Assembly: GCA_029255685.2 (NCBI GenBank)
Contig: CM055320.2
Coordinates: 15,209,111 to 15,273,110 of the forward strand
Source: Silene conica
Lineage: Eukaryota > Streptophyta > Magnoliopsida > Caryophyllales > Caryophyllaceae
Direction: 5' to 3'
DNA length: 64,000 nt
Shown: piece after piece, positions 1 through 12,135 of the stretch
Layout: every line of letters starts with the position of its first letter
Numbering within the stretch: the first letter of the stretch is position 1
Made by a program: the position numbers and the translations under genes
Notes under the pieces: generated by a model
Seen by the model: the letters and a program-made list of their open reading frames with translations, nothing else
The model's database searches: none
Told to the model about the DNA's origin: nothing

Positions 1-897
1 CCCAATTTCCCACCTCTCAATAAAACGACACATCCAATGTAAAATCAACTCACACCATATAAGACAATCCCCATCTGTAAAAAAAAAGGTGAAAATATGT
101 ATGGGAAAATAGAGTACAAACTATAAACTATAGTCTTATAACTATGACTAACGAATAACTTTGATTTTCTTTCGACGTTTTCGTTTCCGAAATTCTTTAA
201 TTTTCATTATTTTGTTGTTTATCAAATAACGTCTAATACTCATCTACATTTCATTTCATCCACACAATTATTCCACCTGATCCACCCATATCATTATTGT
301 GTTCTTTATTATTTTTATTTATACTCCTTAGATTGTAATTTGACAACCCAACACAGTTATTCCGCTTGACTCACGTATGTCGTTGTGTTCTTTATTATTT
401 ATATTTATAATTATATATTTATACTCATTAATTCGAAATTTGACAACCCAACTAACCAACTTGATCATTAAAATCATCAATTGTATCCCTAAACTACCCA
501 GCCTATCGAGATTTTATTGTACTACTCAAATTACACTCTTAAACGTCAGGGTCTAACCCTACCCTTTAAGACACTTACCTATTCCCTCAAAAGTCAAAAC
601 TTATCTACCTCCACCCTCGTAAAACATATGTCACTTTATAAAATAATATCTCATCTATAAAGAATAAAGTGAAAATGTTCAGAAAAAATATTTTATTGTT
701 TATTTACCTTTCAATACTCATTTAAAATAAATGTCATCCACACAATTATTCCTCTTAATCTATCTAAATCATCATTGTGGTCTTTAATATTTATATTTAT
801 ACTCTTAAAATATAGTATATTTGACATTTGTCTTATTTGTTTTACTTAAGTAAAGAAATTATCTCATCTATTTCGCATTGTTAACTACTAAAATGTA
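1..897. repeat. AT-rich flank with diverged short direct repeats
   Basis: No gene is visible. A unit of roughly 100 bp recurs in diverged form near 247-345, 346-450 and 722-830. Each copy carries a CACACAATTATTCC-like start and a TTCTTTATTATTT-like middle. This is the sequence into which mariner element A inserted, at the TA at 896-897. Confidence 0.5.
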
Positions 898-926
898 CTC
901 TCTCCATTCATATCCACATTACACAT
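898..926 (+). repeat. Left terminal inverted repeat of element A
   Basis: These 29 bp match the reverse complement of 39793-39821 at 28 positions; the fourth base is T here and C at the other end. The TA immediately outside fits mariner target choice. A related subterminal motif (TCCATTCGAATCCAC) follows near 938. Confidence 0.88.
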
Positions 927-1259
927 ATTCATTTTCCATCCATTCGAATCCACTTTGCACGTTTCTATATTTGGACATAAAAAGGACCATTCTATCCTAA
1001 TTGAACTATCCTATTTACACAAAATGCCATTCTGACCCCACACTAATCCTACATAAAAAATACCCCTAATCCATATTAACCCAATCCAATTACCTTAACC
1101 TTTCCCTCGAATTTTTCAGCCCAATTAAAAACCTACCCAACAAAACTCAACAAACCCAACAAACCCATCAAATTACTCCGTATTTGAATACCTATCTTCA
1201 ACCCCCAACCACGCACATTTATATCCATTTTCTAAATCTTTCCATAATTGAATACCTAG

Positions 1260-2034
1260 GGTTTTTGTTGTTGAGCACTCATTAACTTCCTCACATCTCT
1301 CTGCCGCTCAATCTCTCTAAACTTTGCTTCCTCTTCCTCTCTCTACCTCTTTGTAATCTCTCGGCTTCCTCTTTCAAATCTCTCTTTCTAATCTCTCGAC
1401 TTTCTCTGTAATCTCTAGTCTTCCTCTCTCTACCCCTTGATTGAAACCCTACATCAAACTCACTACATCTATCATCCCATACACATCCTCTTCAATAACC
1501 CGTATTTTAATTATGAGTAACTATTCATATAATCATCTTCATCAACCCGATTATTTTGATTAAGATGATGATAAATTTTGTTTTTCTTATCTGGATATTA
1601 TTGTCCCGGACTCTCTTGACCCGAATGATTATGGGTCGGAGGTTCCCGAAACTCAATATGATGGCGACGGTGATGTTGTTGAAGGTGCTGCATGCGTTCA
1701 TGATTCCGATGGTGGTGGTTCTGATGAGGCTAGGGTAAATGATGTCGGTAGATCTGATGTTAAGCCTAACGGAAATGTTGGATCTGTTCTTACTCCGGTT
1801 GATGAATCCGGTGGATATTTTCAATCAGAAAGTTAGTTGAAGTTCAAAGCTTTTGAAAAAAGATTTTTACAGAGGGAGGCGGAGAAATCGGAGATTAGAC
1901 ATCAGTTAGTCTTAGCCAAAGGTAAGAGAGTTGGCCCTGAACCGGGTAGCCAAAGTTGGTTAAACATGAAAAAAAAAACGAGGAGAGATGTCTTGCAAAG
2001 CGTAGAAAAGAGAATAAGAAAAACGATTAGTTAA
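1260..2034 (+). pseudogene. Unassigned decayed coding-like region inside element A
   Basis: A pyrimidine-rich, 5'-UTR-like tract (about 1260-1440) precedes an ATG at 1514. The frame reads an acidic protein (motifs such as PDYFD, DPNDYGSEVPETQYDGDGD), hits a stop at about 1562, continues in the same frame to a stop near 1835, and is followed by a basic stretch (1837-2034) containing KRFLQREAEKSEIRHQLVLA. I do not recognise the family. Its strand is opposite to the mariner transposase, so it is probably either a captured host fragment or a remnant of another element rather than part of the mariner gene. The acidic-then-basic composition and the in-frame continuation past stops suggest former coding capacity. 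Confidence 0.35.
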
Positions 2035-2099
2035 GTATTTCTATTTTTTTATTTAGTCTTTGTTATTTTTAATATACATTGTAGCGAATAAAATTAAAT

Positions 2100-2640
2100 G
2101 TTTAATTATTTTGTTATTGTTGTTGTAGGTATCTCAGATCTGAGATGTTGTTGTTTATTTGAGGTATTTCTTTTTATAATACAGTAATTCGTTATTTAAC
2201 TTCGTTATTTATTTAGTTTTTTATGTCAGATCTTAGTTGTTGTTCTTAAAAATTCGTTTTTTTTTTGTTGTTGTTGTAGGTTTCTCAGATCTGAATGTTG
2301 TTGTTGTTTATGTGAAAAATACTTGAGGTATTTTGTTTTATAATACTCATTGTTTTTTTGTTATTTATTTCGTTTTTTTTATCAGATCTTAGATGTTGTT
2401 GTTAAAAATTCGTTTTTTGTTGTTGTTTTAGGTTGCTCAGATCTGAGATGATGTTGTTGTTTATGTGAGAAATACATGAGGTATTTGTTTTTTGAATTAT
2501 GTTTTTTGTTATTTTACTTCGTTTTTTAAGTCAGACATGATATGTTGTTGATGTTGTTCGTTATTTAATTATGTTGTTCTTGTTGCAGGTTCCTCAGATC
2601 TGAGATGCTATTGTTGTTAATGTTGTTCCCAGATGCTGTT
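2100..2640 (+). repeat. Four-copy tandem repeat, about 154-bp period, with AGATCT palindrome
   Basis: The palindromic core CTCAGATCTGAG (one copy degenerate) occurs at about 2133, 2284, 2436 and 2593, giving periods of 151-157 bp. Each is preceded by a TTGTTGTAGGT-like, splice-acceptor-like run and followed by TGTTGTTGTTTAT. There is no open reading frame. Confidence 0.7.
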
Positions 2641-2688
2641 GTTCTAAATGTTGTATGTTGTCTCATCCTGGTTAGGATATCTAATCTT

Positions 2689-3680
2689 TCTGACTGTTCG
2701 TTTTTATTGACCGGTCTTTCTGATTGGAGATGTTTCTCATGATCCTATGTCTTATTTAAGCCATTTCTTAGGACTGTTTTATGATAAATGATCCTAATCC
2801 ATACTTATAACATGACTTGTGATGTTTCTAATTGCATTTTCACTGACTGTTCTTTCTGATTTAGTCTATTCTCATGATCCTATGTCTTATTTAAGCCATT
2901 TCTTAGGACTGTTTTATGATAAATGATCCTAATCGATACTTATAACATGACTTGTGATGTTTCTAATTGCATGTTTACTGACTGTTCTTTCTGATTTAGT
3001 TTATTCTCATGATCCTATGTCTTATTTAAGCCATTTCCTAGGACTGTTTTATGATAAATGATCCTAATCCATACTTATAACATGACTTGTGATGTCTAAT
3101 TGCATGTTCACTGACTGTTCTTTCTGATTTAGTCTATGCTCATGATCCTATGTCTTATTTAAGCCATTTCTTAGGATTATTTTATGATAAATGATCCTAA
3201 TCCATACTTATAACATGACTTGTGATGTTTCTAATTGCATGTTCATTGACTGTTCTTTCTGATTTAGTCTATTCTCATGATCTTATGTCCTATTTAAGCC
3301 ATTTCCTAGGATTGTTTTATGATAAATGATCCTAATCCATACTTATAACATGACTTGTGATGTTTCTAATTGCATGTTCACTAACTGTTCTTTCTGATTT
3401 AGTCTATTCTCATGATCCTATGTCTTATTTAAGCTATTTCTTAGGACTGTTTTATGATAAATGATCCTAATCCATACTTATAACATGACTTGTGATGTTT
3501 CTAATTGCATGTTCACTGACTGTTCTTTCTGATTTAGTCTATTCTCATGATCCTATGTCTTATTTAAGCCATTTCTTAGGACTGTTTTATGATAAATGAT
3601 CTTTGTTCTTGCTTATAACATGACTTGTGATGTTTTTACTGCATGTTTAGTGACTTTAGTTGGTGTTTCAGCCTATTTTC
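2689..3680 (+). repeat. Minisatellite array, about 135-bp period, roughly seven copies
   Basis: The landmark CTGACTGTTCTTTCTGATTT recurs, with small changes, at about 2843, 2978, 3111, 3246, 3381 and 3516, i.e. every 133-135 bp. A degenerate first copy starts near 2689 and a degenerate last copy ends near 3680. Copies are very similar (mostly single substitutions), which indicates recent expansion or homogenisation. It is non-coding and lies inside mariner element A. Confidence 0.85.
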
Positions 3681-4382
3681 TTGTTCCTTAATTATAACAT
3701 GACTTATGTCAGTTTTTAGTGCATGTTTAGTGACTGATTATGCTGAGATTGGAGCTGCAGGTATTCTGATATTCCTTACTCAAATTTAGCTGCTGTTTTC
3801 ACATCATTCATGCTTGTATTAGGAAATAGACGTTGCTCAATGATGAAAAGCCTTACTGGTTTGAGAGTAAAGTTTAGTAGTAAGCTTAGTTGTGTGGCCA
3901 ACCCAATAAAATAGTATTGCCACCACATGGTCTACCGATGTGTGGGTGTGTGTGCTTGTTCAAATGAGTTGATTTCATAAAATTAAACATACTGTTTGTG
4001 TTTATATGCTCAGTGAAAACAATCTGTACTGTTAGTTTGAGAGCTACTATGTTTGTTGACTCTTTGAGCATTGTATGGTCTACCTTAACATTGTATGTGT
4101 GTGTAAGAGGCATAACTATTTTACATAACTCGATGATGAGGCCAAGTTAAGCCTGAGAGTTTATTTCAGTCACTCCCTCTTTTTTAAAACTGAAATTGAA
4201 ATAAAAATCAAATAAACTGAAACATTTGCATTGATTTTATAATTTGATTGCAAGTCAAACATCTTGTCTGTCAAAATGTTTACACCCCAAACAAATTTCC
4301 TCAAAAAAACCAGATTACATATCATTAGAATGCAAGTTTCCTAAACAAGTTGACCACCATAACCTAATTCACCCATTACGTT
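3681..4382. other. Non-coding stretch of element A 3' of the transposase
   Basis: I see no supportable gene or RNA. The sequence lies between the 135-bp array and the transposase stop codon. Confidence 0.4.
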
Positions 4383-4616
4383 TTATAATCCTTGAGTGTC
4401 TCCTTGTCCTATTAAGTACTCAATGCTTTGTCTCACTAAATCTTTGTCGACTTCCAAGTTTCTTGGTAGTATTCCTAAATAAGCAAGATGATCCTTCTTC
4501 ATGTGGGGGATTGCGAAATTGTTGTGACCCTCTGCCTTCACAATCTCAACCATAACCGACTGTAGTGTAAGAAAGATATTGTTCAGTTTTGTTGCACTGT
4601 AATCATTAAAAGTCTG
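4383..4616 (-). pseudogene. Mariner-like transposase, C-terminal fragment (element A)
   Basis: Minus-strand reading frame ending in a stop at 4383. It encodes the end of a plant mariner-like transposase, with motifs such as LNNIFLTLQSVM, HNNFAIPHMKKDHL and GILPRNLEVD. It continues the N-terminal part at 38281-39390: the coding sequence breaks at element B's insertion point, where the 5-bp duplication reads GTCTG on this side (4612-4616) and GCCTG on the other (38281-38285). The visible upstream continuation of the frame beyond 4616 lies in B's LTR and is not transposase. Confidence 0.85.
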
Positions 4617-7600
4617 TGTAAAACCCCTCGCAAAAGTGGAAATAGAAAACATACAAAGTACTAAAAATGCAGCGGAATTTAAAACTTTTTAACAAACTAA
4701 ACATGCGAGGTGCTTTAACAATTTAAACATGCAAAAGATAAAAACATAAGTAAGTATATATAAGTACTATACAAAAGCAGCCCGAGATAGCATATCCCTA
4801 CAGGCACAAAATACTGAAACCATAAAACTAAGGTCTAGCTAACGATTGGGTACAAATCATGACGATGAAGGATCATCGCTCGCTAGCCTCAACGTAACCC
4901 CCTGCAAACAGCCTCATGTACCTACACACATACAACATGTGCGCCACAGTCAGTGGGGAGTGACTAGAGCTCTCATAGCCACCTTTTGTCATACAACACC
5001 GAACATATATATATACAAGTATTATACTCCAACATAAACAATCATGTGAAGCATATATTTCATCATCTCAAACTCCTATCATCATGCAAATACTATGCAA
5101 AGGCTCTCAACCAACTTCGGAAACTATTTGGAAGGAGAGCCGATTTCCCTTCCGGTTGCCCGGTCGGGGGGTCTTTCAGTCCAAACCATTTACGAAACCA
5201 ATTAAAGAGTCATCCAATTCCTTGGATGAACAATACTATAATCAATACTCTATACTCATCAGTATCAACAATCACATCTGACACTGTACTCTATCTAGGC
5301 AAGCAGATGAAAAACAGCAAGTATAAAGGTTCAACGGTCAACTTAATACATAACCTAGATACTACTTCACTTTCGCAAACAAGGTCTCAGAGGCCAACTT
5401 AAGGCATAGACCTTGATAACAAATATTCAACAAGTATAAAGGTTCAGAGGCGACATCTTAACGCATAACCTAGATACCCAACATTTAGAAATATCAAACC
5501 ATGACCCCAAACCCAAGCATGGAAGGATACAAATACACACTACATGGGAAACTCATATGACGACTCCATTATACAACAACATCATGTCTACTTAGCCTCA
5601 GCCAATACAATCCCTCGGTAGGACGATCGAAACGATCTACAGTCCTAGTCTAAATCTGGCCAGACTCTCGAGGTATAAACCTTCCTCGATTCGACAAGTA
5701 TCCCCAAACCTAAGATACTCCCGACTCAAAGCGGACTATCTGAAACCTGATTTTCGAGGTGTAATCCTTCCTCAATCATACCAAGACATAATACAATCTT
5801 GGTGAGACAAAAGTCATATAACAGCTCATAGTATACATCCACATGCATAAATACACATCAAAATACAAAGGCATACAAAAACTGTGACCTAATCCAAATC
5901 ACAGTTCCACAAAAACACACCTCAAAATACAAAGGTGAACTAAAACTGTAACTTAATCCAAATCACAGTTCCACAACCACAATTCATACCAAAACTGTGA
6001 CCTAATCCAAATCACAGCTCCCTAACTCCATTACTGAACTTACTCAATTCTTAACCAACATGCACGCGACGAATATTCAAACCAACACTTAATTGACCCC
6101 GGGAATTAAGCCGAGGGAGAGCCGGTTTCCCTTTCGGTTGCCCGACCGGGGGGTCTCTACCCTCACTCTATTCCAGAACCCAATATAGTGCCGCCCGAAC
6201 CTCGGGGACTTCAAACATGTACACTACGGAAAAAGAATCAATGCAATCCGACTTGAAAATCGAAAGATATGAAGCAAACAATGCGATCAGGGGCTCTCAG
6301 CCAGTTGGCCATAGGCGGCCGGTCAACCGGCTGAGAGTCCTTTACTCTCAGGCTGACAACACACAAAAACAACATAAAAGGTCTCCCAGCCGGCCGGCCG
6401 GCTGCCGGTCCACCGGCTGGGGACCCCTTCTCCTTTTCTCGCAAACAACATACAAGAATCCACAAATGGGACTCCCAGCCGGCCGGCCGGCTGCCGGTCC
6501 ACCGGCTGGGGACCCGTCCCAACTTTTTTTTTGTGTTGTCAAGTCGGATTGCATTGATTCTTTTTCCGTATGCTTCGTGTACATGTTTGAAGTCCCCGAG
6601 ATTCGGGCGGCACTATATTGGGTTCGAGAATAGAGTGAGGGTAGAGACCCCCCGGTCAGCTGCCGGTCCACCGGCTGGGGACCCCTTCTCCTTTTCTCGC
6701 AAACAACATACAAGAATCCACAAATGGGACTCCCAGCCGGCCGGCCGGCTGCCGGTCCACCGGCTGGGGACCCGTCCCAACTTTTTTTGCAAAAATCTCA
6801 TCAACCTAAATGGGACTCTGAGCCGGTTGGTCGGCCGCCGGTCGGTCGATCGGCTCAGAGCCTCTAATCGCGTTTTCAGCCTGTTCGACATACAAAATCA
6901 ATCCTAAACCTTTACCAATCCGTCTTAAACATGATTTTACGCAACAACACAACATTTCCCACATGTATACAACATCAATTATACATAAGAACATGAATAC
7001 AAACATCCAATTCAAGAGTTAAAAAGAAAATCCCAAATTAACCGGTCTTAACATGTATACTCCTAAATTCACTTCCTCATCCAATTCTTCCTCAAATCTT
7101 CACCAAAATCACTTTATATAGCATCATAAGAACATTAAGAACTCAAGACTAAACTAACATTCATCAAACACAACCAAAATCACATAAAGTGCTAATTTAG
7201 ACAAAAGGCCGAGTTTCTCATTATCGTCAACTTTACTCCGCGAATGCACCGGGTTCTTCTTCAATGATCACGAGCTCTTCCTCCGGGTTACTACAAGCAC
7301 CACCTAAAATCACCAAAGCACCCATTAGGAGGCTAATTTCGTGATTAGGGCAAAACAGTCCCAAAATGAAGTTTCACGAAATTGAAAATGAAAGTGATGG
7401 AAAGATCATAAATCTCGCGAGGATTCCGAACATGTAACTTTTACCTCGATACGAGTTCGGGAAGGCCTTGAGATGACGATTCTAAGCTTGAAAATAAGAT
7501 GAAAATGGAGTTTGGTGTTTAACAGTGAAATGAAATGAGGTTGGAGGGTTTTGTGTCGATCGAAGGCCTTTTTAAGGGTTTTAAGTTGTCCTTTTAAAAG

Positions 7601-7729
7601 CTTGAGTCGGGTTACTTTATTCAAGTGAAACGGAAATGTGAGACGGGTTGATGTTACATAAACAAGACATCTCAAGATTAAATGATTTTTAAGACGAAAC
7701 TAACGGAAATCTTAAAAATATAAATTACA
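4617..7729 (-). repeat. Element B 3' LTR (left copy), rearranged
   Basis: Begins TGTAAAACCCC (reverse of the LTR 3' end) and meets the reversed polypurine tract at 7730. It is 3,113 bp against 2,923 bp for the partner. The excess comes largely from a rearrangement near 6516-6790. The left copy also lacks roughly 60 bp at the U3 end, where the partner carries 38211-38274. It contains GC-rich hairpins at 6292-6862 and two copies of a second GC motif (about 5140-5175 and 6115-6160). Confidence 0.85.
6292..6862. repeat. GC-rich hairpin array in element B left LTR
   Basis: Hairpin units of about 49 bp start near 6292, 6380, 6468, 6726 and 6812, with a partial unit near 6648. Arms read like GGGACTCCCAGCCGG and CCGGCTGGGGACCC, with a GCCGG-rich centre. 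Undisturbed units are 86-88 bp apart and their spacers are unrelated in sequence. The region is far more GC-rich than its surroundings. The 6468-6726 gap contains the inverted duplication reported in Part 2. Confidence 0.85.
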
Positions 7730-9301
7730 ATCACCCCATCTTTCAAAAAGTTTCGTCCTCGAAACTTGAAAGCAGTCACAAGGACAACGTCTACAAATCA
7801 AAATCTTTACAGAACTTGTTACACAACTTAGGTTTCTTTCACAGATTTCGAAAACAGTTTCCCAAGGCACAAGTCTTCGTCAATGGACGTTGGGGTTCTC
7901 GTTGTACATTCAAGAGCCCGACATTCCAAGTCTGAAACAAGTCCCAAAATTTAAACAATAAAAATCCAAAATTTAGATCGATCTGGTGTCGGTGAGCATA
8001 GTTCAGGTTATCAGACGTCTCCAATAACGATTTCAAATGACAAATCGACGCCGAGATCCATCACTTTATAAGACATGAAATCCTTAAAACTAGGTTTTCT
8101 TGCAAAAATTATCACTGAAACCTATCGAAGTTGAAAGATTATCCATTTCCTTTAACCAAAATACTTTCGAAAACAAGCTTTTATTTCAAAAATCTACAGA
8201 AAGAGCAAAGTTGTGAAACCCAACAAGTTGCAATTGACCGAACGGAAGATAGCTTAGCGAATTACAGGAGCACAAAGGAGAATCGCTGCACAAGGGAGAT
8301 TATGATTTAGAACAAAAGGTTCCACAGGCTCGGGGTTCTCGCAATTCTCACAAGGTTCTCATCTCTCTCTTCCCAAATCGAGCACTCTGATTACGGTTTT
8401 GGTAGAACATTTCCTCAAACAACTCAAAACTGCTCTAACCAAAATGGAGCCTTTATCACATCGCCTCTCCTACAACCTTTCTTAAGCGGTCCTGAACCTC
8501 TAAACTCAATTCCTAGGGGTAGGTTGACATCCTCAAGTTCAGACTCATCACTATAACATGAACATCTGCATTAAGGCTTTACCAAAATTACAACTCGTAG
8601 ATCCTCAAGTAGCACTCGAGCAAAATTCCTTTTATTAAGATGCACACACGGTGTCATACCATACCATAATTCCTCAAAATACGCCAGTTACCACTATTCT
8701 AGTCCTAATTGTTCCCAAGGTTTGGATATATAAATTCTAAGATTCCTCAAATGACAACTATGTCTTACTCCTTAATTTATCATCTAGTAACCGGGTTTCT
8801 ATCTCCCATCGAGTACTTCTCCAAGATCAAGCATCACTAACTCACTTCATTCCTGTATTTGGCATCAACACCACCTGAAGCATTTCCCTCTAAATTATCC
8901 AGAACTCTAAGTATCTTATCTAAATCCTCAAGTGGTACTTCCAAATCTACTAATACTCACGATTCATCAAAGTCCTCATATCCAAGTTCCACCGAAGGGC
9001 ATGTATAAAACTCTACTCAACATAAGCATCCCATCATTCACTTCCACCCTCCCAATTAGTAACATACGGTCACTAGGATCACCAATTCAAGTCCCCCCAA
9101 TAACTCATAGGTTTTTCTTAACAACAATATGTCTCAAAACACGGATTGCGGTTAACCTAAGGGGGATTCCTCTAAGTCCATTAAAGCAAGTTACTCACAC
9201 GAGCCACGGAAGGATAAGTTTCAGAAGTAGGGTCGAATCAAGATGCTATGTAAAGAGTTTCCAGGGTACAATGGAAGAGAATCCAAGAACGGGAATACAC
9301 A
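7730..9301 (-). other. Element B 3' internal non-coding region with polypurine tract
   Basis: Immediately inside the LTR, 7730-7750 is the reverse complement of a polypurine tract (AAAGATGGGGTGAT sense), identical in type to element C. The next ~330 bp match, in reverse complement, the 3' non-coding segment of C near 14250-14600 (for example the sequence around GAGACGTCTGATAACCTG). The remaining ~1 kb has no partner in C and no convincing coding frame on either strand. Confidence 0.65.
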
Positions 9302-9306
9302 AGAAG
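9302..9306. repeat. Element C target-site duplication (left), AGAAG
   Basis: AGAAG directly precedes the TG of the 5' LTR and recurs at 18147-18151 directly after the CA of the 3' LTR. Its presence shows that C is a complete insertion. Confidence 0.93.
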
Positions 9307-10072
9307 TGTAACAGCCCGTATTTTTATAAAAGTGATTTTAATAATTTAAAATTAGTTTACGGAATTTAATAATATTTTAATAATAAATCGTAAATTTATT
9401 TTAAGTTTCTCCGTTAAGATCCGTCTTAAGAATGTTTTAGTTCTTAAGATGTTAACTTGGCAAAATCAAACCCCGACTTGAACCCGTTTCGCAAAACAAA
9501 TAAACCCGACTCAAGTAAAGGTGAAAGGACAACTTAAAACCCTACCTAAACCTCATCCATCGACACATTCATGTTCTTCATTTCATTTCACTGTAAACCC
9601 AACTTTCACCATTTTCACTTTTCTTCAAAGCTTTAAACTACGATCTCGACCCCTTCCCGAACTCCGATTGAGGTAAATTTTATATTTTCGGAATCCCCTC
9701 GAGATTTGCAACCTTTCTATCTCTTTCAATTTCCATTCCATCAACTCTCATTTCTGGGCTGTTTTGAGAAGAACTCGAGATTGCCCTCTTACAACCCGTT
9801 TTATTGTTTGTAGGTGTCGACATTGACGACCCGGATAAGGATTCATACATTATTCAAGACTAGGCGTGAAGAAACCGCTCATTAAGGTGACGATAATGAG
9901 AAAAGCTCGGCCTTTGTCTTAAATTAATTAGACATGTGAATTCTTGTTGTTTATGTGAAATTAATGTGGGTTTTATGTTTAATAAGTTATGGGTCACTTA
10001 TAATCTGAAATTGGACATAATAATCATGTTAGGAAAGGGAAATTACTGATTTTGAGTTGATAAAATTGTTGT

Positions 10073-10900
10073 GTGCATCGTTGTTTTTATTGTCATAATT
10101 CCTGCGTTTTGCTTCAGTATCCTTTGCTCTCTTGTAGTTGTTGGTGTCGTTTTGCTGCCATTATTTTCACACTGTTGCTGTTGCACAACTTCCTATTAAC
10201 GGGCTGCTGCTGCTTGTCTTCTTGCATTACTACTGTTGTTCATTACCCTGCATTTGCTACTGTTTTGCTGTTGTTCCTGCGCTAATGTATGTTGCTGCTG
10301 TAAGCTATTGCTACTTGTTACCGCGTCTTCAATCTCGTCATAATCGTATTGCTGTTGAACTGCTTTGCTGCCCATACTACATATTACTACTATTATTTAA
10401 TACTACTAATGTATACATCTATCACTACTTCTACTATTGTTTAATGAAAGTTGTTATGGGTTATGTTATTGTTGTTAATTGTTATATAAGTCATATTGGG
10501 GCTACTGAACTGCTCGTTTATCACCATTATTGCTGCGTTTTCTGTTATTTCTGTTCGTCGTTGTTGTCGCTGCTAGTTTACTGTTGCCACGCTGCTGGTT
10601 CCCCATTGCTACTGCTTATTACTTCATTTACCACTGTCGCGGCAATGTATTGTTGTTGTCTCCTTTACCGTTAATGCTACTACACGCACTGTTACTTGCT
10701 AATTGCACTTACTACTCACGACTGCTGCACAGGCTAATACTGTCATTCACGGCTAATGCAACTGCACTGTTCCTACCATTCAAATTCCTACTGTGTTCGC
10801 TTAGTGTCTGCACATTTGATTTAGCTACTACTACAATTAAATACTAGTAGTAATACTACTACATTATATTAATACTATTATGTTGCTGCTACATTATAAT
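10073..10900 (+). repeat. Trinucleotide-rich low-complexity tract in C 5' LTR
   Basis: Dominated by irregular TGC, TGT, TAC and TTG triplets, with ACTACTA runs at the 3' side. It produces overlapping open frames rich in Cys, Tyr and Leu in two registers, typical of repeat composition rather than selection for protein. The same tract occurs at 15407-16234 in the 3' LTR. Confidence 0.7.
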
Positions 10901-11945
10901 ACTACTACCTTTTTTTTAGTAAAGTATACTAAACTACTATTGGCTATTATATCTTACTACTACTAAATTATTATTATTTGCTACGTGTTGTGACAATAAT
11001 ATATATTATTTTTATCATTTTATTATTATTTTACGTACGTGCTTGAATTAATTAATTTACGTACGTTCTTGCTAGCTTGCTTACGTTTAAATATAATACG
11101 TTAGAAATCGTTACGAATTAGTAATGGGTTACAGTTTTATTTTAAGAAGCATGTCTAAATGATTAATTAGTTAATCGGTTTCCCGAATAATTAAAATACG
11201 ACTTGTGATATTAATTTCTCACATGTTAATTTTATATAGAAAATATGACGATATAGTATGAAATGTTAAATTAGTTCTTGTTTCTCTTTTCCGAATGAAC
11301 TATATGTTTAATTTACGATTCTTTGGTTATTTTATATGCGTAATGAATTCCGTAAAGAATATACGTTATGTAATATGAATTTTATGCTTGTTTGAAGTCC
11401 CAAGAAATTGGGCGACACTTATATTGGGTTCGGAAATGGATTTGAGGAGAAAGACCCCCCGGCCGGGCAACCGGAAGGGAGACCGGCTCTCGCCTCAAAT
11501 TAGTTCCCGAAGTCGACTAAGTGTTACATGGATGTTTAGAGATGAGATATATACGAAATGATTGTCATTCGAGTTTGAGTTATTGTACATCTTTGAGATG
11601 ACATATTGTGATTTGTGTAACCTGCTGTGCGCTGCTATAGTACTCGAGTTCTCACCTGATTGCATTGTGTAGCTGGTTGGCCGTAGTGACTTGGTCTCAC
11701 GGTCAGGTCTTAGATTGTCTGCCCGCCTTCGGGCATATCTCGTTCCTAGCTAGTTCGGGTCTTGGGGGTGCCTTGTGCACTTGTCGAATCGGGGATCGTG
11801 ATTCGTTTGCGCTCCGAGAGTCTGGCCAGGTTTAGACTAGGACAGTCATTTGATGTCGTCCTACCAGGGGGTTGTATAGTCTGAGATTGGGGATGTCGTA
11901 GTATATAGTCGAGTCGATTGTCGGCCTGCTCATAGTAGTCTAGTA

Positions 11946-12135
11946 GAGTCACTTGGCTGACCAATCTAGTTAGAGTCGAGTCACTTGGATGACCTATCTC
12001 TTGGTTGTAGAGTCACTTGGCTGACCTATTGTTGTTAGAGTCGAGTCACTTGGATGACCTATCTCTTGTTTGTAGAGTCACTTGGCTGACCTATTGCTGT
12101 TAGAGTCGAGTCACTTGGATGACCTATCTCTTGTT
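11946..12135 (+). repeat. 64-65-bp tandem repeat in C 5' LTR (three copies)
   Basis: GAGTCACTTGGCTGACC recurs at 11946, 12010 and 12075. Each unit also contains a half-unit variant, GAGTCACTTGGATGACC. The block is repeated at about 17280-17469 in the other LTR. Confidence 0.85.

Noticed and set aside
6217..6907. Pro/Gly/Ala/Arg-rich frames over the hairpins on both strands (also 19580-19975, 34014-34348, 36956-37372)
   Set aside because: GC-rich palindromes lack stops on both strands; the translations have no conserved register between arrays.
8932..9369. 145-residue plus-strand frame before element C
   Set aside because: It crosses the C insertion junction and has no recognisable domain; it lies antisense in B's non-coding region.
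10073..10847. Overlapping Cys/Tyr/Leu-rich open frames in the C LTRs (also 15407-16181) as small membrane proteins
   Set aside because: They come from a triplet-rich low-complexity tract, overlap in different registers and are duplicated only because the LTR is.
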